Shown here one piece after another: positions 1-10,747 of a stretch of 64,000 nt of DNA. The notes beneath the pieces are model-generated. The model was not told where the DNA came from. It saw only the letters and a program-made list of their open reading frames with translations, and did not search any database. Origin of the DNA: Siphonodentalium dalli (taxonomy: Eukaryota > Mollusca > Scaphopoda > Gadilida > Siphonodentaliidae). Numbering within the stretch: position 1 is the stretch's first letter; the number at the start of each line of letters is the position of its first letter. Where the stretch lies: contig CP136065.1 of the NCBI GenBank assembly GCA_032622095.1, positions 205,262,151-205,326,150 of the forward strand, given 5' to 3'. The position numbers were made by a program, and so were the translations under genes.

Positions 1-166
1 AATGCGTGAATTCTAAGTTGAAAAAGGGCCATAACTCTGTAACAAAAACTCGGATCAAATCCAAATTCGAACTCGATCTGTATATTGGGCTGAGTAACCC
101 ATATACAAAATTTGGTTTCGATCGGATAGAAAATGTTTGAGTTATCGCATTACTCGTAAAGTGTCT

Positions 167-197
<31 letters not shown>

Positions 198-273
198 GAC
201 GAACGACGAGTGGTCAATCCGGGCAACGACACTATGTTTACCATACTACGGTATGGGTAAACATAAAAATAAA
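1..273 (-). mobile_element. Pearl-like tandem element, 5' end, cut by window edge
   Basis: Read on the minus strand, it begins with a hairpin (ATGTTTACCCATACC and its complement, about 232-262). It continues with CACTCGTCGT, a GTCT/GTCC microsatellite (about 172-200) and the first tandem-unit sequence, which carries phrases such as GAGTTATGGCCC. The same order is present on the plus strand at 17801-18660, so the two are copies of one family. No coding capacity seen. Confidence 0.7.
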
Positions 274-514
274 CCATCATCTTCATAACTCATTATTCAA
301 AAAATAAGTACAACACTCAAGGTTTCATTGTTCACTTAAAAACACAACTCTTTATAATTTATATTTGTGTTTAAGCTCAAATATTTACATTTCATTTCCC
401 ATCAATATAGATCTTCCCTCAAAAATAAAATAATGTTTGAACTTATAATGTGAGGTGGACTCTGCCAACATCAACAGGGTGTGTTAGGACTTAGGTTACG
501 TTTTTTTATTTCCT

Positions 515-694
515 TATTTGCGCTCAATTGTTCTTAAGCGCAAATAATTGTGCTTAATCATAAATAGCTTAAATTTGTGTAATAATATCATTTGCACTTA
601 AGCACAATTATTTCTGATTAAGCCCAAATAATTGTGCTTAATCCCAAATAAATGCGCTTAAGCGCAAATCATATAATTGCTCTTAAGTGCAAAT
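515..694. repeat. Array of the palindrome TTTGCGCTTAAGCGCAAA and variants
   Basis: About eight exact or degenerate copies of an 18-bp self-complementary motif are spaced by short AT-rich linkers. They are followed by GGCCTCCCATA at about 710. The same motif and the same GGCCTCC end form the terminal repeats of the element at 8296-9137, so this is probably one eroded end of that family. Confidence 0.7.
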
Positions 695-891
695 AATTAT
701 TAAAAGTGAATTTGGCCTCCCATACATATGGGATTAATCCACATAAAGGGTCACATACCGGTATGCAAATTAACTTACAATGTACGGTACATACTGCAAA
801 AAGTGCAACCCCGTCTCATTGAAGAGGTCAGATCACTGATGCTGGATCAAATTCGACTGCTGTGATTGATTGATAGATTTTTATTTTGAGA

Positions 892-1464
892 AATTCAATC
901 AGCATTTTACAATATATATTTACAGCACAGTTGTTGGAAATTATTATCAAAACCCAATTGATGATAAATACACACACCATTATTTCAATAATAATAATAT
1001 ATAGACAAGTATGGAAAGCTGGCCAATTTACTGGATTCAGAGTCAACTGGACTCCCGCTACTAGTTTCAAGTCCTATTTCAGCATAAAAAATGTATCAAT
1101 TGTAAAAATATTTCTTCCACTCAATCAACTACCGGTATAAATATGTATTGAAAGTAACACTGCAAATCTGAAATGCAACATTTATTAATGTGAATTTCCA
1201 ACAGCACAAAAATTGAAAATCTGACGAGTCGCCATCCAAGTCACAGGCTATAATTAGAAGCACAGATTAGTTATGACGTTACAATCTCGGATGGCGATTC
1301 GTCAATCTCACACAGGAGCTTTCCATACTTGTCTATATTATTATTAAAGTAATGGTATGTGTACTTATCAGCGGATTTTGATAAAATCTTCCAACAACTG
1401 TGATTTACAGAATACATTCATAATTTGATAAAAATGATAAATAAAGTTGACAGTGCTGAAAATT
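892..1464. repeat. Foldback repeat with arms of about 130 bp
   Basis: The left arm (about 892-1019) and right arm (about 1317-1464) are imperfect inverted copies. Shared blocks include CACAGTTGTTGGAA and ATAGACAAGTATGGAAAGCT. The roughly 300-bp loop holds a smaller inverted pair, GACGAGTCGCCATCC near 1222 and GGATGGCGATTCGTC near 1289. No ORF or clear target duplication was found, so the transposon class is unknown. Confidence 0.6.
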
Positions 1465-1814
1465 TGAATGAGAAGGTATTTGTGTTGGCTTATAAGAGGC
1501 TGTAATGATAGTGATGTTAGTAAGAGGAGAGTAGGTGGATGGTCACTAAAAAGTGTACTCCGGCCCCGACGACGACTCGGGGAAAATGTGTACTTGGAAG
1601 ATATATGTTGCATATCTTTCCCACTTTGTGGAAAAAAATATTTCTTTTGCTAAATTATATGCTACTATGCCAATTTATTACATATGTAATAAAAATATTA
1701 CCGAAAAAATTACTAACATACTTTTTAATAGCATTTTTACTTCGAAAACACACTAAAAAGTGTACTCCAAGCTGGAATGAGAAAAAGTGTACCCGAGTTA
1801 AATCTTGAATTTAT

Positions 1815-2862
1815 AGTCAGTGTCAATGGGAAGTGGTCTGAGGTCATATGATCGTAATTTATTTCCATTGAGTCAATAGCAGCATCTGAAGATGCAGTGC
1901 AAAGACAGTGATCTAGCCATGATACAGTGCCATGAGTTGCACTCAAAAACGTGAATGTATCTGAGGTAGGACCGAAATTATTTACATCGGAAAGTGTGAG
2001 TGAAATGTCAGAACAAAATTTGGAAAGTTAACTCATATTACCAGTATTATGTAGAGCATTAGCATTAACCCTTTACCCAACAAACCGGCCAAATAAAGCT
2101 TCAACAGCCTAAAATATCTTCGGTCTGTCTCAATAGAATCATACAAATATGGATATCATTGGAACCGGCTCCTTGACCACATTGTGATAGTTACAGTTAT
2201 GCCCTGTGCCAATGCATTCTCTTATATATGCGAGTCGACCATAGGTCGCCTCGCATATATAAGAGAATGCATTGGCCTAAAAAAAATCTTTTTTTAACAC
2301 TTTTTACCATTTTTTCTTACATTCTTTAACAATTTTATAATTTTTAATGTGTTAAGCCAATGCATTCTCTTATATATGCGAGGCGACCTATGGTCGGCTC
2401 GCATATATAAGAGAATGCATTGGCACAGGGCCCTTCTGTTGGGTAAAGGGTTAAAATCACCAACCACGTACACGTTGTTGGTATCAGAAACCTGTATGAT
2501 GGACTGAATCATTCCAAGATAATGTAGGAACGATTTAGCGTTCTCAGGGTCATCTACTGGCAAATATACACATATGATTAATATTGAACTGATAGTGTCT
2601 GATTTTCAGACTAACTATCCTTGGATCGTCATATGTTGTAAAAGACGCCGATTCTGCAAATTTCTTCCTCCACATAATAGTACGGGCGTCCTACTAGAAC
2701 TTCTCGGTCCGAGCAAATAGCAGAGACACCTCCAACTTCAAAGTCAGGATGGATATTACGCAATAATGGTATTTCGTGCTTAAACAACCAATGTTCCTGT
2801 AGAAGAACGATGTCACAACTCTGACATAACTCGTTAACAGTTTTCATTGAAGATTTCAATGA
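1815..2862 (-). pseudogene. LINE endonuclease (EEP-type) fragment inside the MULE
   Basis: Minus-strand translation gives pieces of a non-LTR retrotransposon apurinic-type endonuclease: DIVLLQEHWL near the N end (about 2800), VVGDFN (about 2460) and a C-terminal SDHFPL (about 1845). The reading frame is cut exactly within the GDFN codons by the TTAA-flanked MITE at 2069-2450; on either side the frame resumes. No reverse transcriptase follows, and the fragment stops at the inner edge of the MULE's left end. Further upstream on the same strand, about 3215-3100, a short readable stretch beginning MTVPIYDTRRDPLDF may belong to the same fragment. It is a dead fragment, either inserted in or captured by the MULE. 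Confidence 0.65.
2065..2454 (+). mobile_element. piggyBac-type MITE, double-hairpin family (family PB1), copy 1
   Basis: The 382-bp element (2069-2450) is flanked by TTAA on both sides. Ends are CCCTTTACCCAACA and its complement, the CCC-start/TTAA pattern of piggyBac elements. It contains two near-perfect 70-bp palindromes (about 2208-2276 and 2354-2424) built on GCCAATGCATTCTCTTATAT. It has no ORF beyond translated palindrome and disrupts the LINE endonuclease frame. Confidence 0.85.
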
Positions 2863-3615
2863 TTTACAATTAAATGAAGTTTTATTCGTATTTCATCCAT
2901 ATTATTCGTATATAATTTATAATTTCAACGAAGTCATAGTTATATTAATGTTAACTTCAATTAAATAATACAAATTTTCTCCTATTTATAATAAATTTGA
3001 CATCCAAATTACATTAAAAAGTGGATTCCGACTCAGACGCCTGCAGCCAACGTCGGGGTTTTGCATTCAGTGTCTATTGGTTCATTTTAACTCCCCTCAT
3101 CCGCAGAAACATTTTCTGAGGATGGATTCTTTAAAATCTTGATAACTTCACGGAAATCTAATGGATCTCTCCTTGTGTCATATATAGGCACAGTCATTGT
3201 AACAGTATAATAAATTTGAATATATTTGATACTGACTAGGCCGACTGGGTGTTTTAGAGCTACCTGTATTTTGTATTAACGAAAGATTAAATGTAACACA
3301 TTTTAGTAAAACAAAATGTAATATGAGTGACTATATAACACCAAACGACAGGGCGAATCACGAGCCTGTGACGACGGAAGTATAAGAGAATACGACAAAC
3401 CCTATGCGTGTTAGATTATAAGCACTGCTCGCAGCTATCAACGAGCGGCTGTGTAATTATGGCATTTTTTGACACCACGACAAATGTGAGAACTGATTAT
3501 GTTTCACTGAATAAAATAATTAGTTCATATCACCAATATATTTCTACAACCTGTTAAAAGTATTGTACAACATTTAGTGTTTGTGAAGTGGATAATAAAG
3601 CATGAAATTCAAGAT

Positions 3616-3775
3616 TTAACTCGGGTACACTTTTTCTCATTCCGGCTTGGAGTACACTTTTTAGGTAATATTTTTATTACATATGTAATAAATTGGCATA
3701 GTAGCATATAATTTAGCATAAAGAATTATTTTTGTCCATAAAGTGGGAAAGATATGCAACATATATCTTCCGGGC
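3616..3775 (-). repeat. Inverted partial copy of the MULE left-end block
   Basis: The reverse complement of this block matches about 1595-1812, including GATATATGTTGCATATCTTT and AAAAAGTGTACCCGAGTTAA. Together the two blocks flank the LINE-bearing segment as inverted repeats. It lacks the outermost terminal repeat, so it is not a second complete MULE end. Confidence 0.7.
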
Positions 3776-3977
3776 TTCTAGACGTTTTGTACACTCTGAT
3801 TGATTCGTACCAATATTTTGGTTGTTTCGTACCAATCATTTTGGTCGTTTCGTACCATCGAAAAAAATATTCCAGCGTAATTTTATTCAAGTTTTATTAT
3901 GATAACGAAATAAAAGTGTTACATGAATAACATTATTAATCAAAAATAAATGAAAATGAATGAATGACACAATCAAT

Positions 3978-6345
3978 CTAGTCTTCTGTGACTTCGGTGG
4001 TTGTCTTTGGGATGGGAGTGAACAACTTTGCGCAGGCTTTCAGCAGGGCACTGGTTCTCAGGGTTCCACCCTCATAGTTGGCCCATAGGCAGAAAAGCTG
4101 GGCCTGGTAAATCTCTTCAGCTTCTCTTCGCTGACCAGCTTTATCGTCATGTCGACTGCGGCGGTTTCTCGTTTTAGCATGAATCAATCCATTGATGTTC
4201 TACATAGGTAAACAGTATCTGAATATCAGGACGGTTGACTGCAGGATGGTCGCGCAATTTCGAGAAGGCGGGCTCAATGTGTTCTGTTGGAATTAATGGC
4301 AGTGCGAAGAGCTTCCTGAGTTGTCTGTATTCTTCACCGTTTTTGTTGTAAAGTGGACTCAGACCCTTTATCTGGATCTGTCTGTTCACTGCTTGTGTCC
4401 AAGCCTTGAAATAGGGTGTCTGTCATTTGCAGAATGAGGTCCACAGAGGGTGAATTTAGTGATGCTACCCCGCATAACAGGCTAGCATCACCAAATTCAC
4501 CCTCTGTGGACCTCATTCTGCAAATGACAGACACGCTAGTTCAAGGCTTGCTTGTGTCCAGTGAAAAAAACAACCTCGAAGGTCAACAGCTGGTAGATGG
4601 TTCTGAACAGCCTTCCATGTCGCTTTCTCGAAATCCATTGTCACGGTTTTGACGGCTGGTGGTGTTGGCAGCAGGCGAAGGAGTGATTCAAATACCTAAA
4701 AAGATAAATATAGAAATCATGAGAGAATTGTGATGTTGTGATTAGCAGTGATTCAATAATACATAAAAATAAAATGAGAATTCACATACAAAGACATGCT
4801 GTGATGCAGTAATATTATTGATATAATTTTGATTGTTGAAACTGTTGATTGCGAGAAACTGATAAGAAAATAAATATGGAAATGTAAATAAATAATAACT
4901 AACCTTACCATAGTCTTTTGCTTTTCGTCTAGTCATCATGACGTACACAAGCGGCACCTGCTTCATGCGCAGTGAAAAATCCAGGATTTTTTGGGGACAC
5001 CTGTTTTTGGGCAATGATATTCCGAAGGCATATCCTGAATGCCTGAAGGGAGGAAGGTTTGGGAGGGGGTGACCCCCTGCTGATGGTGGGGAAACGTTCT
5101 TCCTCCTGGAATGTTTTTGAAAATCCATTGCATTGAGAGCTAATCTACAGGTCTTTGAGTCAGTATTTTGAATTTTACTGAGAGGTCAATTTTATCAAGT
5201 TTCTCAACCATAACTTTGGAACTTTTTAGATATGTATGGATTGGAAATGCTTATAAGGTAAGGTAAGATATATTTTGGTTCAATGGATTATGCTTATCCT
5301 GCTTAAAATGAGACTTACCATTATCACTCTTAATTCATATAATAGGCTATTTTCTAAAATTCAAGTGAGAGAAACATACATAAATATACTAGTACAGAAA
5401 CAAAGTCTATTAAGTTCGTAATTACTATTAGTACTAATCTCTATGTTAATTTTTCATTTGATGCTATGAGATCCCACCTGATAACTAGGTTTATTTGATC
5501 AAATTGTCACTGTTCCTGTACTGTTTTTGATTGAAATACTGAAGTCTGAATGATAACAAACGTGAACTCAAACTATTTGAAGTTTTCACAGATGAAAGCT
5601 AGATTAAGCCAAACATACTTCTACATTATGATTCCAACTGTTAAACTTAAACATTTTTGTAAACTTAAATGTCTTATGTCAATATATATAAATAATTTGT
5701 ATGTTATGATATGAATTGGGACCAAATTGCAAAAAAAAATAAAACAATTTGTTTCGGTCAAATTATTTTTTTTTTGGGCGCCTGGAGTTTGGGCGCCCAA
5801 ACCAGTAAACGGTATGAAAAACGGCCTGGATATGTCCCTGATGTGGTTCGCTTTCCTGACAAAAGCATGGATTGTACATAGCTGCGTGAATGGGTGTTTC
5901 ACCATACTGAACGTACCGTCGATAGACCGGTACCAGTTCTTGGCTCTTGCCAAGACAGCCAGCTGGTCATTGGTGGCAAAGATCAAATGACACTGGTCGT
6001 CGAAATGGATGTCATCTTGTACGAAATCATCGGGAAGGAAGCCGACGTCTGTGATGAAGGTGTTGTCTCGTGGCTCTTTTGGTTTTATTCGTTGTCGGTG
6101 TCTGTTTGCCTGTCGTATGAGATTTTCCGGTTTCGGCAGGTCGGCGCGCGGGTTGCGCTGACATTCAGTGCATATCCAGTCTATGGGAGATCCTGTTTTA
6201 ATGGCCAATATGTATGCGACAAGGCTGATCCCGGTATTACATGTTCGGTAAAAATTACTAACCTTCGCACTGTAAACCGTGCTGTCTTGGACGCACTTCT
6301 CTGGAACACTCTAAACAATTCACGTCGGAATCTAGATCAGTCATA
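3978..6345 (-). pseudogene. Decayed MULE transposase with N-terminal PHD-like zinc finger
   Basis: Read on the minus strand. An N-terminal cysteine-rich piece (about 6342-6150) contains CLEC, QCEG, a degenerate RTCNTGIS and WICTEC, resembling the PHD-like finger of some MULE proteins. The catalytic part includes WYRSIDGTF...QLCTIHAF (about 5920-5850, first Asp in DGTF), VPLVYVMMTRRKAKDYG (about 4955-4915), and after a probable GT-AG intron TVTMDFEKATWKAVQNHLP (about 4650-4590, second Asp). Downstream pieces are at 4389-4180 and 4187-3981. The frame shifts near 4185, and the region expected to hold the catalytic Glu (the NNDVEGWH-like part in relatives) is missing. A MITE interrupts it at 4401-4549. 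Family assignment is from motifs; inactivity is directly visible. Confidence 0.75.
4391..4559. mobile_element. Mutator-type palindromic MITE (AAGCCTTGAA ends), 10-bp TSD
   Basis: A 149-bp near-perfect palindrome (4401-4549) starts AAGCCTTGAAATAGGGTGTC and is flanked by GCTTGTGTCC at 4391-4400 and 4550-4559. Removing it would rejoin the MULE transposase frame between CFFHWTQ and AVNRQ, so it inserted into coding DNA. Related copies: 34504-34652 (also with a 10-bp TSD) and fragments at 33.75, 34.8, 35.0 and 49.3 kb. Confidence 0.8.
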
Positions 6346-6715
6346 GTTATTGTCTGAATGCCTTGCTCTTGCGATCCGCATCATTTATAGGAGTCAAGAA
6401 AAACAACACATTTATCACTCGCGAATGCTGTAAAAACAAACCGTACGAAGTGTGAACTTGGTGATTAGTGCTTTTAAAGACTAATCACTATGACTACAAT
6501 ATTTTTTTCTCGATGGTACGAAACGACCAAAAAGATTGGTACGAAACAACCAAAATAATGGTACGAATTGACCAGAGAGTACTACTAGTGTATGAAACGT
6601 CTTTGTACGAATCAACCAAGGTACGAAACGTCCAGCACCCATCTTACGAGTACACATTTTCCCCGAGTCGGCGTCAGGGCCGGAGTACACTTTTTAGTGA
6701 CCATCGAGTAGGTGG

Positions 6716-8033
6716 GCAGACTGATCGAAAATAGGGAGATAAATGCTAAGGGCTATTATTATTAACTAATATCAAGGATGATACAAAAAGTCCCAAAAGG
6801 GACTTTAAAAATTAAATTTAATTGCATTGTGGTCCTGTGGCAGCTCGTTTGATCCAGCGATCTGACCTCTTCAACTCGATGTGATAATTTGACCAGATCA
6901 ATTCACTTGACCGATAACATGCACGTATCTATCATTATCAATGAATCTGAGTTTAAATATGACTGAGTAACTGAGTTGGAATCTGGCCTTCTTGGAATCG
7001 GATGCACCGGTTGAAGCGGTTCAATCGAGATCGAATTGACATGAAAATAATAAAGCAAATATTTCGCAGGACCTTATGACATAAGTTGTATGATATAAAT
7101 GAAAAGTCCATTATCATGGCAAGAGATTCTTACACAATTTAGAAGTTTTTAAAACTCCGAACAAAGTCTTCAAGTCGTCAGAATCTAGTTTTCACCTCAC
7201 ATAATAATATTTTTAGTGGCGACACCTGGCTTGAGAAGCTTTTCCCAAACAAGGGACACAACTCCGGTCAGCGATGATTTCGAGTGCGCTTAAAGACACC
7301 CGCCGACTGCATAGGGCGTGGTTTGTAAGCTATCAATCATGTCATAATTGACGCCGGTAATTTTTATTTATTTCGCCAACAAAAATAAAATAATAATAAT
7401 AATATCTATAGATCTGGAGCCATTATTGATGGTCTTGGCCTAGACTGTCCGGGTTATATATAAGACAGTTTTAACCTAGGCATATATTACTTATATAGGC
7501 AAATATATGATATATATGGGAGAGTGGGGTAATTAATCCCGAAAACTTTTCTTTTTCTGTGGTCTAAAAAGATAAGGAACAAATTTGTCTAGGTTAAGCC
7601 GTATTTTGACTGGACTAAGGCAAGATCTTTTAGTTTCCAGTTTTCATTTCGATTAACATAATTATGTGATATGATGTACCTAGTTTTATGTTTATTGTTT
7701 TAATTTTTTTCTTTTTTGCAAATTTTTTTTGTATCATTCGCAGCAGGTATATATACAGTGCCAATTTTTTTGCGGGTCCCTATCCCAATAAGCACCAACT
7801 TATCAATGTGTTTACAAACACATGTTGTCGTCACTTTGATTAATATTTCGTAAAAAAAATAAACTTACACGAAATAAGTAATGATTAACTCCTATATATA
7901 TACAAAGTCCTTTTCCAATGACTATTCTCTAACAGAGAATATGACAAATTTGAGAAACTTTAGGCTATATAAATCGAAAAGCGGAGAGGGGTAGTAGGTT
8001 ACGTACCGTACTTCAAATGTTAAAGATGCATTA
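6716..8033. other. AT-rich intergenic DNA, no gene seen
   Basis: No ORF of note and no recognised domain. About 6845-6880 shares a phrase (GATCTGACCTCTTCAA) in inverted form with about 822-850. About 7625-7760 resembles 10060-10190 (GTTTCCAGTTTTCATTTCGAT and following poly-T), indicating old dispersed repeats. Confidence 0.5.
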
Positions 8034-8260
8034 TCAGAATTAACACGCCTAAATTACTATTTATTTGGCTTCGGGGGGGGGATATTTGATTCGAGTCGAG
8101 GAACGCACACATCAAAGCTCGTGCTGAGTGATCAGATAACGATTTTTGAAGTTTTTATTTCTCGAGATAAACGTCGTCAAACGGACAAAATTGCGGAGGA
8201 AGTGGTAATATACGGCCAAATTTCGTGACACTCAAAATGAAAAAAATGTTGATCGTAAAT
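8034..8260 (+). repeat. Dispersed repeat R, copy 1
   Basis: Shares the block TCGAGTCGAGGAAC, a G-run after GGCTTCGG, and ATCAAAGCTC with copies at 43281-43565 and 53032-53330. No terminal repeats or ORF were identified. Confidence 0.55.
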
Positions 8261-8295
8261 AAAACGTTGTGGGAAATTGATACCATATATAGTTT

Positions 8296-9137
8296 GGAGG
8301 CCCTTTTCATCGTGAAATTTATTATTTATTTGCGCTTAAGCGCAAATCATTTGCGCTTAAGCGCAAATATGTCTATCAATTTATTTGCGATTAAGCACAA
8401 ATACCTAACACTCCCTTACTTCCCTCTGATTGTGAATGATTGAGTTCATCTCATAGTAAATTATGATGGGCCCATAGTAATAGCCCCATACAGACTCGAA
8501 GTTGAAGAAAAAACATATTTCCATATGCATATCAGCATCTCTGTCCCTGATGTCCCAGGGATTGGTGTCTCACTCCCAGAGCTCTAGTATATTTTATTAA
8601 AGGGATATCTCCTGCACAGATATATACCATTTCCATGGCCATAAAAGGGCAGTATTGGTTACCGGGGGCCAGTCTATGTAAACATACACTCAGATTCATA
8701 CTGACACTATTTTTTATATGTGGGTATGTAGTTTACTCCAGACTGACCGGGGGCTTGCTTCTTTCATATGGTGTACTTATTGACTTGAAATAGGGGGAAA
8801 ACCCCTATTTTCATATTATCAGCATCCCTGACCCCAATAATTTGTGTCTCCATCACAGAGATCAAGTATATTTTATAAATGAGACATATCCTGTACATAT
8901 CTATACCATTTCCATGTCATAAAAGGGATCTAGGGGTTACTGGGGGATTGCTTCCCTCATATACGGTGGGCATATATAGACTTTAGTGATGTGTTTAGGC
9001 CTGTGCCTTTTAAAATTAATTCAAGGGGGGGATATTAATTTTTATTTGCGCTTAAGCGCAAATATGATCTATTTGCGCTTAAGCACAAATGATTTGCGCT
9101 TAAGCGTAAATAAATAATAAATGTGAATAGGGCCTCC
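8296..9137. mobile_element. 842-bp TIR element whose ends carry GCGCTTAAGCGC palindromes
   Basis: The left end (GGAGGCCCTTTTCA..., 8296 to about 8375) and right end (about 9058-9137, ...GGGCCTCC) are inverted repeats of about 80 bp. Each contains two copies of TTTGCGCTTAAGCGCAAA. The interior has two imperfect tandem units (about 8517-8800 and 8806-8970); the first is interrupted by the miniature transposon at 8670-8745. No ORF. Target duplication not resolved. Confidence 0.7.
8661..8754. mobile_element. 76-bp miniature transposon with CAGTCT ends and 9-bp TSD
   Basis: The element 8670-8745 starts CAGTCTATGTAAAC and ends TACTCCAGACTG, flanked by ACCGGGGGC at 8661-8669 and 8746-8754. The tandem sister unit at about 8937-8955 reads GGTTACTGGGGGATTGCTTC without an insert and so acts as an empty site. 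A 264-bp copy with its own 9-bp TSD lies at 40600-40863; this one is an internally deleted form. Confidence 0.8.
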
Positions 9138-9407
9138 CATATGTCAGTGCATGGTTAGTATTATTTTGTTGCAATTAATCGGTCCTGATAACTATAAATC
9201 GTATTGTGAAGAAATGTTGTTGTTGTTGTTGTATCTTGGTGATACGGGGACCGTCTGATCGGATTGAGTATACCTTTAATAATATTTTGGCACCTACCAT
9301 GCACCCCCATTTTTTTTTTCAATTTGTTTGCCTGTGTATTTTCAGACCCACGCCCTTTTTCGAAGATTTGTGACAAATATCTACTCGATTATAACATAAC
9401 CCTTCAA

Positions 9408-9611
9408 TTTATCACATAATTATGATTTCGTAATTTTATAATGTCCAATGCTTTGTTACACATGCAGTTGGAGATCTATCACATAATTATATGATTTCGT
9501 AATTTTATAATGTGAAATGCTTTGTTACACAGTTGGAGATCTATCAAATAATTATATGATTTCGTAATTTTATAATGCATTGTGCAATGCTTTGTCACAC
9601 AGTTGGAGATT
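9408..9611 (+). repeat. Three tandem units of about 65 bp
   Basis: Each unit contains GATTTCGTAATTTTATAATG, then TGCTTTGTTACAC and AGTTGGAGAT. Units vary by small indels. No ORF. Confidence 0.8.
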
Positions 9612-10690
9612 GACACGCTCAACGAGGTGTTTTTTGTTTGTATTTTTTAAATGCATGTTATTATTTTTTGTATGTTTTATGTTTCAACTAATTGTTCGAT
9701 ATTTCGATAAAGGTCCACTTCCATTTCCTATACTGGTTCATGACTATAGTTATAAACAATGAACATCCAGAAATGTACCTAGGAGTGATTGCACATTTTA
9801 AAATGTTCTTAATGCCCTTAATTGTCTTAAATTACCAAATCGTGAAGTCACGCAAAACACGTCCTTTAAGTACCGGTACCATCGAATGAAATGTAACTGT
9901 ATACTTATACACATGTACACATATTAATATTAATTAATACGGCCTAAAATTGTTGTGTGCATGGTGAGGAGGATTATAAATGAAGATGCGGTAGAACATC
10001 AAGCAAGTTGATATAATTTAATAGATGAGTCCATGTATATGCCAGGCAGTGGCACGCAACGTTGTAGTTTCCAGTTTTCATTTCGATCAGTATATTAATG
10101 AGATAGGATGTACGGTACCTATTTTTTTTTATTTTCAAATTTTCTTTTATATGCAAAAGGTTTTTGTTATGACTCGCAGCATGCAGGTAGTTACCTGTTA
10201 CCTATCTGGAGATTCTGCCTTCAAAGGCACACCGACGGTCTGTCGTGGTTATTCGTACTTGGCCCAGAGGTCATAGGTCGAGGAGTCCAGAATGACCACT
10301 ACCGTGTACCGGACATGCCACCAGCTCTATCAAAGTACACGGAGTTGCCAACAATAGCGATGGCGTGCACTTAAACCACGCCCGAAACGTCAAAAAAAAA
10401 TTAGCCACGCCTTCGAAGCGATGCTCTATTCTACGGTGTTTAGCTGTGACGTGCCGAGCGTTGACGAAGGTCAAAACGCGCGTGACATAAAACTCACGTT
10501 TTTCCTTTAAAACAGACATATTCTCAACGGAACATTCACTGGTTAATAGATGTTTTGCTCGCGGAATGATGACAGGCTGAAAGCGTTATCGTGGTATGCT
10601 CATATGAGTCATAACTGTGCAATTTGCCTAATTTCGCACTACACTTATGGAAGTTATGCCGTGAGATTTGCGATTATCGCAATAACTGAA
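9612..10690. other. Intergenic, no recognised gene
   Basis: Short open frames only, none with a recognisable domain. A poly-T-rich stretch at 10060-10190 resembles 7625-7760. The GC-richer segment 10270-10560 looks less repetitive but no exon could be supported. Confidence 0.45.
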
Positions 10691-10747
10691 TAAGGGTCTA
10701 TTCTCATTGCACGCGCGCGTGCGATTAATCGCAACGTTTTTTAAGGT

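Larger units (their letters stand above)
1529..6715. mobile_element. Mutator-like element (MULE), 5.17 kb, with 10-bp target duplication
   Basis: The element (about 1539-6705) is bounded by GAGTAGGTGG at 1529-1538 and 6706-6715. Its terminal inverted repeats of about 60 bp begin ATGGTCACTAAAAAGTGTAC on the left; the right one is the complement with few differences. A 9-11-bp duplication and a MULE transposase remnant inside agree with the Mutator superfamily. It also contains inverted internal blocks (about 1752-1812 with 3612-3660), inverted arrays of a GTTTCGTACCA motif (about 3775-3875 and 6500-6605), a LINE endonuclease fragment and two later miniature-element insertions. It cannot be autonomous now because the transposase is broken. 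Confidence 0.8.

Noticed and set aside
4742-5128. 128-codon minus-strand frame
   Set aside because: Only the VPLVYVMMTRRKAKDYGK part is MULE transposase; the rest reads through a probable intron and unrelated DNA.
5894-6346. 150-codon plus-strand frame
   Set aside because: It is the antisense shadow of the MULE transposase remnant.
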